The notes under the pieces: generated by a model
What the model was told of the DNA's origin: nothing
Seen by the model: only the letters and a program-made list of their open reading frames with translations
Database searches by the model: none
Assembly: GCA_002509485.1 (NCBI GenBank)
Contig: DAWO01000024.1
Coordinates: 12,166 to 39,363 of the forward strand
DNA from: Methanolinea sp. UBA477
GTDB taxonomy: Archaea; Halobacteriota; Methanomicrobia; Methanomicrobiales; Methanospirillaceae
DNA length: 27,198 bases
Direction of reading: 5' to 3'
Made by a program: the position numbers and the translations under genes
In this document: positions 7,346 through 14,384 of the stretch, piece after piece
Layout of the letters: the number at the start of each line of letters is the position of its first letter
Numbering within the stretch: the first letter of the stretch is position 1

Positions 7346-7358
7346 GGTGAAAAACACC
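7346..7358 (-). terminator. Short hairpin with T5 after the RNR gene
   Basis: GGTG-TTTTT-CACC on the minus strand, 5 bases after the reductase stop codon, combines a 4-base stem and an oligo-T run. Plausible archaeal terminator. Confidence 0.35.
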
Positions 7359-7363
7359 CTGTT

Positions 7364-9016
7364 TTATTCACTGAAGAGATCCACGCGGCAGGTCTCACAG
7401 CCCCTCGAGAGCAGCTGATCAGATCTGCTGTTATACCGGTATATGGTGATACCCTTGCATCCGAGTTTTCGTGCCAGAAGAAATATCTCACAGACATCCT
7501 CGGGATTCGCGTCTTCCGGGAGATTCACCGTCTTTGAGACTGCATTGTCCACGAAACGCTGCACGGTTGCCTGCATCTGAACGTGGAACCGCGGATCTAT
7601 CTCTGATGCGGTCATGAAGAGATCTCGTATCTCGCGGCTGACAGGAAGGTTTGCCAGGCCTCCTGATCTCTGCACATCATGCAGCAACGCGCTCCCTGCA
7701 GGGAGAGATTTGAGGTAATCTTTCACGATGGGGTGAAGAAACCGGATATGGTGGCCATTGATGATCCTCTCAAACGAGTATGAGAAGACGGGTTCAATCC
7801 CGCTGCTCACGCCGGCAATGAGGTGCAGGGATCCTGTCGGGGCTACTGTCGTGACTGTCGCATTCCGCATCTCCCCCTGGTAGACGCTCCGGTCAATTGC
7901 GGGAAACGATCCCATCTTCCCTCCAAGCTCTTCCGAGATCGCATGGCCTTCTCTCTGGATAAAACTCATAATTTCCGCCGTATTTTCGAGCGCCTCCCTT
8001 GATTGGTAGGGAATTTCCATCATCAGAAGGGCGTCTGCAAGTCCCATCACCCCAAGCCCTATCTTCCGTGTCTGAAGAGTCCGTTCCCTGATCTCGGGGA
8101 TCGGAAAACGGTTCACATCTATGACCTGGTCCAGAAATTCCACTCCCAGCGATACGAGGGATCCGAGGAGATCGTAGTCTATCTCACCATGTTGGATGCA
8201 TGCTGCAAGATTGATACTTCCGAGGTTGCAGCTCTCGTACGGAAGGAGCGGCTGTTCTCCACAGGGATTGGTAGCGGCAATATCTCCCAGGCCCGGGACC
8301 GTGTTTGCCTTGTTTATCGCATCCAGGAAGAGGGTTCCCGGATCCCCGCATTGCCACGCAGCCCTTGAGAGGGACTCGATTATATCGACAGCATTGATCG
8401 TATTCCAGACTTCGCCGTCACGCGGATTTTTCAGTGAATAATCCGATCGTCTCTCCAGTTTTTCAAAAAATTCTTCATCAAAACCAACTGAGAGATTGAA
8501 ATTCGCCAGCCCGCCTTCTGTCTTCAGCCTGATGAAATCCATGATATCAGGATGGGAACTGGCCAGAACTCCCATATTTGCCCCTCTTCTCTTTCCACCC
8601 TGTTTCAGGGCGTTCGTGGCTTCATCAAAAACCCTGATGAAGGGTATCGGGCCACTTGCCACGCCTGCCGTTCCCCCGACAAGATCTCCCGCCGGGCGTA
8701 TCTGTGAGAAAGAAAAGCCCGTTCCACCCCCGCTCTTATGGATGAGGGCCATGTGAGAGAGTGTGGCAAATATTCTGTCAATAGAATCCCCGACCGGCAG
8801 AACAAAACATGCCGAGAGCTGTCCTGACGGTGTCCCGGCATTCATCAGTGTGGGTGAATTGGGAAGAAACTGGAGATTCTTCATGCTTTGGTAAAATTTT
8901 TCCCATTTGCTTCTCCCAATGGATTCGGCCACCCGGAGAAACATCCCCTCAGGTGTCTCGCCAGGAAGCAGGTAACGGCTGGACAACAGTATGCGGGCGG
9001 TTTCTCCAAGTTCCAT
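7364..9016 (-). CDS. nrdJ: Adenosylcobalamin-dependent (class II) ribonucleotide reductase
   Basis: Reduces ribonucleotides to deoxyribonucleotides using a cobalamin-generated thiyl radical; oxygen-independent. The 550-residue protein has the active-site segment NPCGEQPLLPYESC with Asn250, radical Cys252 and Glu254, the redox pair Cys70 (LSACFVLPV) and Cys263, and a C-terminal shuttle pair Cys540/Cys543 (CETC). GGKRRGANMGVL and VAPTGS are further family motifs. There is no N-terminal ATP-cone, so allosteric activity control by ATP/dATP is probably absent; the compact length fits short NrdJ forms. The ATG at 9016 lies just downstream of a predicted start site. The divergent neighbour, cobyric acid synthase, belongs to the pathway for its cofactor. 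Confidence 0.94.
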   Translation of the reverse strand: MELGETARILLSSRYLLPGETPEGMFLRVAESIGRSKWEKFYQSMKNLQFLPNSPTLMNAGTPSGQLSACFVLPVGDSIDRIFATLSHMALIHKSGGGTGFSFSQIRPAGDLVGGTAGVASGPIPFIRVFDEATNALKQGGKRRGANMGVLASSHPDIMDFIRLKTEGGLANFNLSVGFDEEFFEKLERRSDYSLKNPRDGEVWNTINAVDIIESLSRAAWQCGDPGTLFLDAINKANTVPGLGDIAATNPCGEQPLLPYESCNLGSINLAACIQHGEIDYDLLGSLVSLGVEFLDQVIDVNRFPIPEIRERTLQTRKIGLGVMGLADALLMMEIPYQSREALENTAEIMSFIQREGHAISEELGGKMGSFPAIDRSVYQGEMRNATVTTVAPTGSLHLIAGVSSGIEPVFSYSFERIINGHHIRFLHPIVKDYLKSLPAGSALLHDVQRSGGLANLPVSREIRDLFMTASEIDPRFHVQMQATVQRFVDNAVSKTVNLPEDANPEDVCEIFLLARKLGCKGITIYRYNSRSDQLLSRGCETCRVDLFSE

Positions 9017-9037
9017 CGATCAGTCTTTGGGGAACGC

Positions 9038-9053
9038 CTTTTATTTAAATTCG
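9038..9053. promoter_or_regulatory. Shared divergent TATA element, nrdJ/cobQ
   Basis: The 53-base gap has one AT-rich block, CTTTTATTTAAATTCG. On the minus strand it reads CGAA-TTTAAATA (BRE-like plus TATA), predicting a start near 9019, 3 bases before the nrdJ ATG. On the plus strand TTTATTTA predicts a start near 9070, the cobQ ATG. Both genes would be leaderless or nearly so. Confidence 0.5.
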
Positions 9054-9069
9054 TGCATACCTATGATGC

Positions 9070-10515
9070 ATGTCTCTGATGGTCCTGGGGACCGCGTCAC
9101 ACGTGGGAAAGAGCACCGTTGTGGCAGCAATATGCAGGGCCGTCTCAAATCGCGGAATCTCTGTCGCCCCCTTCAAATCACAGAACATGAGCCTGAATTC
9201 GTATGTGACAGCCGGCGGCTGTGAGATAGGGATAGCCCAGGCAATGCAGGCGTTCGCTGCCAGGCTCGAACCCGAAGCCGATATGAACCCCATCCTCCTC
9301 AAACCAAAAGGCGACAGGACCTCGCAGGTTGTCCTGCTTGGCCATCCCTACAAAGACGTTGAAATTACGGATTACTACAAGGAGACCGATTTTCTGTTGG
9401 AACAGGCCCTTGAGGCTGTCGAAAGGCTCAAAGAGAGATATGGCCACCTGGTCGTGGAGGGGGCCGGGGGGGCCGCCGAAGTGAACCTGTATTCGAGGGA
9501 TATTGCCAATATCAGGCTCGCCAGGGCCCTGAAATATCCGATAATCCTGGTGGCCGATATCGAACGCGGAGGTGTATTCGCACAGGTCTACGGGACTATA
9601 CAACTCCTGCCTCCTGATCTGCGCCCCCTGGTCAGGGGAATACTCATAAACAAGTTCAGGGGAGACCCCGCGATCTTTGCAGAGGGTATCGAGATCATCC
9701 AGGATATCTGCAGGATCCCGGTCCTTGGCGTTCTGCCGTATCTCTCCACGCGGATTCCCAGCGAAGATTCGTTATCAATCGAGGACAAAAAGGCGGAGGT
9801 GCACCCGGTTCGGATTGCCATCATACGGCTCGACCGCATATCGAACTTTACCGATTTTGAAAGACTCGAGCCACATGCCATGGTCGAATATGTCAGGCCT
9901 GGATCCCCGCTTGACGATTTCGACTGCATCATCCTGCCCGGGACAAAGAACACCGTCGAAGATCTTGCATTGATTCACGAAAGTGGAACAGGGCTGGAGA
10001 TTACTTCAGCAAGAGGGCGTGATATTCCGATAATCGGAATCTGTGGAGGCTACCAGATACTCGGAAAGGAGATCGTTGACTCGGGCGTAGAGTCGAGAGA
10101 AGGAAGCCACAGGGGTCTTTCGCTCCTCGATGTCAGAACACGGTTCGGGTCATATGCGAAGAAGACCGAACAGATGTGCCGCACGGCAAGACCTATAGGG
10201 CCAATTCTATCCGGCATGGGTACCGTGACGGGCTACGAGATCCACATGGGAGAGACAGAGAGGGTGGGAGCCATCGAGGCATTCGACGGGGAGGGGGCGG
10301 TTTCAGAGGATGGCCTTGTGATCGGGACATACATGCATGGCCTGTTCGAAAACCAGTCTGCGGTAGATGCGCTCCTGTCATACCTGTACGGGAAGAAAGG
10401 GCTTTTGTACCGACCCAATCCGGACAGAGACGCGGATCCTTACGATAAACTTGCAGCTGAATTCGAGGACAGTGCTGATGTGGATGGGATCGTCTCCCTG
10501 TTACTGGACCAATAA
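9070..10515 (+). CDS. cobQ: Cobyric acid synthase (glutamine-hydrolysing)
   Basis: Amidates adenosylcobyrinic acid a,c-diamide at four side chains with glutamine and ATP to give adenosylcobyric acid, in B12 synthesis (CobQ/CbiP). The 481-residue protein has the N-terminal dethiobiotin-synthetase-like ATPase part (LGTASHVGKST, then PFKSQNMSLNSYVT and ILLKPKGDRTSQV) and a C-terminal class I glutaminase-like part with nucleophile Cys325 (IIGICGGYQILG) and His423 (YMHGLFEN). Length is standard. ATG at 9070 fits the predicted transcription start; Met4 is an alternative. The gene is monocistronic by appearance, ending before T6 at 10543. Confidence 0.94.
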   Translation: MSLMVLGTASHVGKSTVVAAICRAVSNRGISVAPFKSQNMSLNSYVTAGGCEIGIAQAMQAFAARLEPEADMNPILLKPKGDRTSQVVLLGHPYKDVEITDYYKETDFLLEQALEAVERLKERYGHLVVEGAGGAAEVNLYSRDIANIRLARALKYPIILVADIERGGVFAQVYGTIQLLPPDLRPLVRGILINKFRGDPAIFAEGIEIIQDICRIPVLGVLPYLSTRIPSEDSLSIEDKKAEVHPVRIAIIRLDRISNFTDFERLEPHAMVEYVRPGSPLDDFDCIILPGTKNTVEDLALIHESGTGLEITSARGRDIPIIGICGGYQILGKEIVDSGVESREGSHRGLSLLDVRTRFGSYAKKTEQMCRTARPIGPILSGMGTVTGYEIHMGETERVGAIEAFDGEGAVSEDGLVIGTYMHGLFENQSAVDALLSYLYGKKGLLYRPNPDRDADPYDKLAAEFEDSADVDGIVSLLLDQ

Positions 10516-10542
10516 AGGATTGACAGGGTGCAGAGGGAGCGG

Positions 10543-10548
10543 TTTTTT
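10543..10548 (+). terminator. T6 terminator after cobQ
   Basis: TTTTTT occurs 28 bases after the cobQ stop in a GC-richer context, typical of archaeal intrinsic termination. The remainder of this 89-base gap has a weak TATA-like GTAAGTATTAACC (10565-10577) that could serve the next gene. Confidence 0.4.
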
Positions 10549-10604
10549 CATGGTGGATTGCATAGTAAGTATTAACCAGTGAAATCTGCACGGGAACGAT
10601 TACA

Positions 10605-10946
10605 ATGCCGATGAGAGTATCATTCACCCTTGATCCGGAGACGATGGATCATATAGATAAATTTGCCAAGGAGCACGGCATCGAGCGGAACAGGGCAATA
10701 CTTGAATTCATTGAGAACGGGTACGAGAAACTGACCGAAGGCGGAACCATCAAGCTCAATCAGCAGCGGGCATTTGAAGAATATAACACAATACGAAAGG
10801 ATCTCCAGGAGATCAAGCAGAAAATGAACGATCTCGCCGAAGAGACGAGGCTGATCCACCACACCATTGACGTGGAGTGGGGCCGGGAGATGAGAGCGGT
10901 TCCATACCAGAGTAAAAGATGGTGGGAATTCTGGAAGAGCGATTGA
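10605..10946 (+). CDS. Ribbon-helix-helix protein with coiled coil and Trp-rich tail
   Basis: A 113-residue protein. Residues 2-45 (MRVSFTLDPETMDHIDKFA, then IERNRAILEFIENG) fit a MetJ/Arc/CopG ribbon-helix-helix DNA-binding fold with an N-terminal beta strand. Residues 55-95 are heptad-like and predicted coiled coil (IRKDLQEIKQKMNDLAEETR). The end is RWWEFWKSD, three Trp in five residues. A dimeric regulator is likely; targets are unknown. The ATG at 10605 or 10611 could start it; no ribosome binding site is obvious, so a short or absent leader is likely. It is convergent with the Cys-rich gene, 6 bases apart. Confidence 0.8.
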   Translation: MPMRVSFTLDPETMDHIDKFAKEHGIERNRAILEFIENGYEKLTEGGTIKLNQQRAFEEYNTIRKDLQEIKQKMNDLAEETRLIHHTIDVEWGREMRAVPYQSKRWWEFWKSD

Positions 10947-10952
10947 TGTATC

Positions 10953-11219
10953 TTATCCTATGATATTCATCATGCTCCGGTAGCCTTCCCTCCTCCTGTC
11001 TGCGCATTTTACTGCCTCTACACGATCCAGGTCCACTTCTTCGCAGGCCTTCTGTGTAACGCAGTAGGCAAGGGAGGGAGACTTCACATATATTCCATCT
11101 ACCCGGAAATACCGGGAGTAGACACAGAACCTGCAGTGGTCTATGGTCTCCTCTTTACCTGGCAGGCATTGCACCCGTCCTTCCTTTACCGGGAGAATCC
11201 TGAACTCGTCTTCTTGCAT
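10953..11219 (-). CDS. Small Cys-rich protein
   Basis: An 88-residue soluble protein of unknown function with six cysteines: Cys18, Cys29, Cys32, Cys53, Cys59 and Cys72, including CRFC. That number and spacing suggest zinc or iron-sulfur binding, or disulfides. No family is recognised. The ATG at 11219 has an excellent ribosome binding site (GGGAGGTGA, about 7 bases away) and begins 29 bases after the coiled-coil gene, so it is the last gene of the larB operon. Confidence 0.78.
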   Translation of the reverse strand: MQEDEFRILPVKEGRVQCLPGKEETIDHCRFCVYSRYFRVDGIYVKSPSLAYCVTQKACEEVDLDRVEAVKCADRRREGYRSMMNIIG

Positions 11220-11248
11220 GGTGTATCACCTCCCTCGTTGCATACAGA

Positions 11249-12550
11249 TCATGATGCGGTACTGGCGGAAACGGGTTCAAGGACGATCTCCTTTCCCAAA
11301 AGCGATCCAAGGCCGGATTCAAGTTTCCGGGTAAGGTCCGGTATGAGTGAATCGGCCTTTTTGGCCGTCTCTTCGATCGCCTCCTGTTGCCCTTCGAGTT
11401 CCCGGATGTGCCTCTCCATCTCTTCTATCTTGCTCTTGAGATCCGTGATCCTGGCCCTTGCTGGATCTCCCCTGTATTGTTCCGCAATTGAAGAACAGCG
11501 TTCTTCCGCCTCTCTTCTCCCGGCGTACAGGTCTTCCAGGATCCTGTTGATCTCCGAGGGATCTGCGAAGAGCTCTTTTTCCTCCCTGTTCTTGAGGACG
11601 ATATCCCCTGTATCTATCATACTGCCGACAATTCCGAGGACAGGTTCGAGATTCTGCCGCAGATCCTGCTCGCGGGGGATATCTCTTCCCGAAAGCAGTT
11701 CAATCAACTGATGTAATTCCTTTGGCGCACGTCCGCTTTCCTCTCTCTGCATGAGTTTCTCCGCTTTTCGGAAGACATGCGTGATGTTGGAGAAGACTGC
11801 CCGCATCCGGCGCTCGATTGCGGCGACTTCTTCTGCGGCAGATTTTTCCTTTCTGCGAAGATCCTTGAGATTTTTTGCCTCCTCGCCTTCCATCACGCGT
11901 GAAAGATCGGCAGATGCCTGCTCGAGAACTCTCCGCCGTTCCAAAAGGTCGCTTTCCAGCAGGGGGATCCTGGCGACGGATGATTCTTTCTCGCCGATCT
12001 GGTCCGTTAAAGTGCAGTACATGTTCCTGCATGACCGTATCAGTTCGCGTTTTTTCCTGGCCGCTGATATGACCGGCGTCATGATATTCATCTCCCTTCC
12101 GACCACGTCGATCTCTCTTCGTATGGCCTTCATCTCGTCAGGAAATACGCCTTGCAGGTACCTCCCCGGCCCTGCCTGGCTCTTGACACAGCCCTTCAGG
12201 CATTCAGTTGCCGCCTGGTAAAACTTCTCGGGTTCTTCGGGCAGTTCCCTGTTCAAAGCGGCGATCATGGACTTCTCGAAGAGAGGGAGTGTATTTCTGG
12301 CAATTTTCTCAAGTTTCGGATGGAATGCTTCTTCCCGTTCGGCTGATGAGAGTGTCTGGACAAGAGCGATAAGGTTGGACCGGGCATCCATGATCGCCTT
12401 CATGTGGCCAGATGTCCCTGCGCGTACCTCTGAATCCAGATCTTCCTCATATGAATCAAGCATTCCGGGCACGTTATCGATCCGGATTCGGCCAACAGGG
12501 GATTCCTTCTTTTTAAAGATATCCCTGATACCATCAAACATCGCAGTCAT
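11249..12550 (-). CDS. Coiled-coil protein of unknown function
   Basis: A 433-residue soluble, strongly charged helical protein. Long coiled-coil stretches are seen at about 190-270 (LLERRRVLEQASADLSRVM, then EEVAAIERRMRAVF) and 335-420 (KSKIEEMERHIRELEGQQEA). The N-terminal part (FDGIRDIFKKKESPVG) has no known domain; no Walker motif or membrane segment is seen. I chose ATG at 12550 because GGGAG lies about 10 bases upstream; TTG at 12559 and ATG at 12541 are alternatives. It overlaps the end of nadM by 17 bases, implying translational coupling. It resembles scaffold or septation-type coiled coils only in a general way. Confidence 0.82.
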   Translation of the reverse strand: MTAMFDGIRDIFKKKESPVGRIRIDNVPGMLDSYEEDLDSEVRAGTSGHMKAIMDARSNLIALVQTLSSAEREEAFHPKLEKIARNTLPLFEKSMIAALNRELPEEPEKFYQAATECLKGCVKSQAGPGRYLQGVFPDEMKAIRREIDVVGREMNIMTPVISAARKKRELIRSCRNMYCTLTDQIGEKESSVARIPLLESDLLERRRVLEQASADLSRVMEGEEAKNLKDLRRKEKSAAEEVAAIERRMRAVFSNITHVFRKAEKLMQREESGRAPKELHQLIELLSGRDIPREQDLRQNLEPVLGIVGSMIDTGDIVLKNREEKELFADPSEINRILEDLYAGRREAEERCSSIAEQYRGDPARARITDLKSKIEEMERHIRELEGQQEAIEETAKKADSLIPDLTRKLESGLGSLLGKEIVLEPVSASTAS

Positions 12551-13049
12551 CCCGTGCAATCTCCCTGATCCTCTCGACCCCGTCGATCTCCCGAATCACC
12601 TCACAGACGGATTCCGGTACAAGGTCCCGCCATGGTTCCCCTCTCAGCATTCTTCTCCGGATCTCCGTGCCACTGTACAGTTCACGTCCGTACAGTGCAG
12701 GAGAGTGCACTGATAGCCCTTCTTCAGCAAAAAGCCTCATGACGAGCGGGTTACTCGAATAAATCCTGTCAAAAGGCGGGGTCATGGATCGAACATGGGC
12801 GACCCAGAGCGAATTTCTCTTGATATCCTCGATCGGTATGACATATATCGGGAGATCCAGGGTTTTCAAGGCGCTGGTTATCATCAGGACCCGCTCTCCT
12901 GCCGTGAACGGGTTGGCCTGCTCGTGGGAGAGCTGGGCGCTCCCCACACCAATGACTATCTCATCGTCGCTCTTCGCGATCTGTTCGAGAACGTACTGGT
13001 GCCCGTTGTGATAGGGTTGGAACCGTCCGATATAGAATGCCCGTGTCAT
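12534..13049 (-). CDS. nadM: Nicotinamide-nucleotide adenylyltransferase, archaeal type
   Basis: Joins NMN (or nicotinate mononucleotide) with ATP to form NAD (or NaAD). The 171-residue protein has the nucleotidyltransferase signature GRFQPYHNGH with H14-x-x-H17, and the downstream SGTEIRRRM motif equivalent to the ISSTxxR element; length matches archaeal NadM. The ATG at 13049 begins homology (TRAFYIGRFQP) and overlaps the larB stop as ATGA, so the pair is translationally coupled. The frame is open another 83 codons upstream but that is antisense overlap with larB coding. The larB neighbour uses NaAD. Confidence 0.93.
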   Translation of the reverse strand: MTRAFYIGRFQPYHNGHQYVLEQIAKSDDEIVIGVGSAQLSHEQANPFTAGERVLMITSALKTLDLPIYVIPIEDIKRNSLWVAHVRSMTPPFDRIYSSNPLVMRLFAEEGLSVHSPALYGRELYSGTEIRRRMLRGEPWRDLVPESVCEVIREIDGVERIREIARDDCDV

Positions 13050-13807
13050 CTCTCTGCCACCATGTTTGCTATCTGCGCTGCAAAGGCCCCTGCAGTAAAT
13101 CCTGAATCGATGTTCACAACCGCGAGGACTGAGCAGGACTGAAGCATACTTGCAAGCGCCGCCTTCCCATGGCCCATGTACCCGTATCCGGTGCTGACTG
13201 GGACACCAATAACGGGCCTGTTCACCAGTCCGGCAACAATGGCCGGGAGCGTGCCCTCCCTGCCCGCGGCCACGATGAATACATGGGCATCGATGCACGT
13301 GCGGAGGGCCGGAAAGAGACGGTGGATACCGGCAGCCCCGACATCATATGCGCTGCAGACCCGGCAGCCCATCTCCTCTGCTATCACTCGCGCCTCCTCT
13401 GCCACGGCAATGTCCGATGTTCCCGCGGTGATCACTGCCACAATGCCCCCGGTCCGTTCGGGAGCGTCAACCCGTGAAATCACTGCCATGTGCGCCATAT
13501 CATGAAATGTTACGGAAACGCCTGTCTGCCCCTCAAGCTCCTGGATTGCCCTGCGGTGTTCGGGGGTGATCCTCGATATGATACATCTTCCGGTGGTATC
13601 CACAGCCATTTTTGCTATCCTCTTCAGCTGGGCGGGATCTTTTCCCTCTGCCAGGATCACTTCCGGTATTCCACAGCGCATGGGCCTTCCAAGATCCAGG
13701 TGGGCAAGGTTTGACACTGTTTCGAGACGAAGACCAGCGATCAGTTTTTCTGCTTCATCAAGCGGGATCTCCCCCTTGCAATACCGGTTCAGGACATCAC
13801 GGAGCAT
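13046..13807 (-). CDS. larB: LarB-type nickel-pincer cofactor biosynthesis carboxylase/hydrolase
   Basis: LarB carboxylates the pyridinium ring of nicotinate adenine dinucleotide and cleaves the phosphoanhydride to release AMP, the first step toward the nickel-pincer nucleotide of lactate racemase-type (LarA) enzymes. The 253-residue protein matches LarB length (about 246). The C-terminal half is PurE/AIR-carboxylase-like: ITAGTSDIAVAEEARVIAE, CSAYDVGAAGIHRL, AAGREGTLPAIVAGL and VIGVPVSTGYGYMGHG. The N-terminal part (LDLGRPMRCGIPEVILAEGK) is also characteristic. No larC, larE or larA is present in this window. Start ATG at 13807, with a short leader and no strong ribosome binding site. Confidence 0.91.
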   Translation of the reverse strand: MLRDVLNRYCKGEIPLDEAEKLIAGLRLETVSNLAHLDLGRPMRCGIPEVILAEGKDPAQLKRIAKMAVDTTGRCIISRITPEHRRAIQELEGQTGVSVTFHDMAHMAVISRVDAPERTGGIVAVITAGTSDIAVAEEARVIAEEMGCRVCSAYDVGAAGIHRLFPALRTCIDAHVFIVAAGREGTLPAIVAGLVNRPVIGVPVSTGYGYMGHGKAALASMLQSCSVLAVVNIDSGFTAGAFAAQIANMVAER

Positions 13808-13839
13808 GACAATTCGATGGCATAATGTAATGACTGCCT

Positions 13840-13847
13840 ATTATAAT
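13840..13847 (-). promoter_or_regulatory. TATA box for the larB operon
   Basis: ATTATAAT (a palindrome) sits about 37 bases before the larB ATG, predicting a start near 13817 and a 10-base leader. Confidence 0.45.
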
Positions 13848-13865
13848 ATCATGACGCAGGAGACT

Positions 13866-13889
13866 CCCGGGAACAGTGCACTGCCCGGG
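13866..13889. repeat. Nested palindromes upstream of larB
   Basis: CCCGGG (13866-13871) and CCCGGG (13884-13889) flank CAGTGCACTG (13874-13883), a perfect 10-base palindrome. It lies about 20 bases upstream of the larB TATA box, a place suited to an activator or repressor. The 251-base divergent gap also holds AATCCGC/GCGGATT (13942-13948, 13963-13969). Confidence 0.4.
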
Positions 13890-14016
13890 TATCCGGCTTT
13901 GAGACATTCCAATCCCACGGGCTTCCTGTTTGGCGTGTGAAAATCCGCATGACCTGCATATCGCGGATTCGTGTACCTGATACGGCCGGAACCACTTTTA
14001 TTTCCCAAAAATTCCG

Positions 14017-14027
14017 CTATAATTATT
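14017..14027 (+). promoter_or_regulatory. TATA element for the hisS-top6 operon
   Basis: GCTATAATTAT is centred about 37 bases before the ATG at 14059, predicting a 10-base leader. An alternative is CTTTTATTTCCC around 13995-14005. Confidence 0.4.
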
Positions 14028-14058
14028 TTCACTGCTGACGATTCAGTACACGAGATCA

Positions 14059-14361
14059 ATGAGCTACCTCGTCTATGTCGCGGTGTTCGGCACTATCGCA
14101 GTTTTTTACCTGTGGTTGCGGGATGTACGGATATTCCACCGGACCGGGCTTGCAGGATACAGAAGAGCTTCCTACCAGGGGGTTATCTGGGGTGCGGCAG
14201 CACTCTTTGGGCTGGCCGTTGCAATGTATACCACTCTCGAGATTCTCGGGCTCGGCATAATACTTGGTGCACTCTACCTGCAGGGTCGCATTGAGAGGGA
14301 GAAGATATGGAATGGGGAAGGCACGTTGGAACGGATCCTGGGAAGTGCCCGGCCTCGTTGA
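14059..14361 (+). CDS. Small membrane protein
   Basis: A 100-residue protein with hydrophobic segments at about 3-20 (LVYVAVFGTIAVFYLWL), 41-57 (GVIWGAAALFGLAVAMY) and 60-75 (LEILGLGIILGALYLQG), then a charged cytoplasmic-looking tail. No family is recognised. It is first in the operon with hisS, 23 bases upstream of it. GC and codon use fit the neighbours, and the clear hydrophobic pattern supports coding. Confidence 0.75.
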   Translation: MSYLVYVAVFGTIAVFYLWLRDVRIFHRTGLAGYRRASYQGVIWGAAALFGLAVAMYTTLEILGLGIILGALYLQGRIEREKIWNGEGTLERILGSARPR

Positions 14362-14384
14362 CTGACAGGGGATGGTGAGACAAT

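Noticed and set aside
13050..13298. 83-codon N-terminal extension of nadM
   Set aside because: It is out of frame with larB coding on the same strand, the translation is Cys/Arg/His-rich and unlike NadM, and homology starts at the ATG at 13049.
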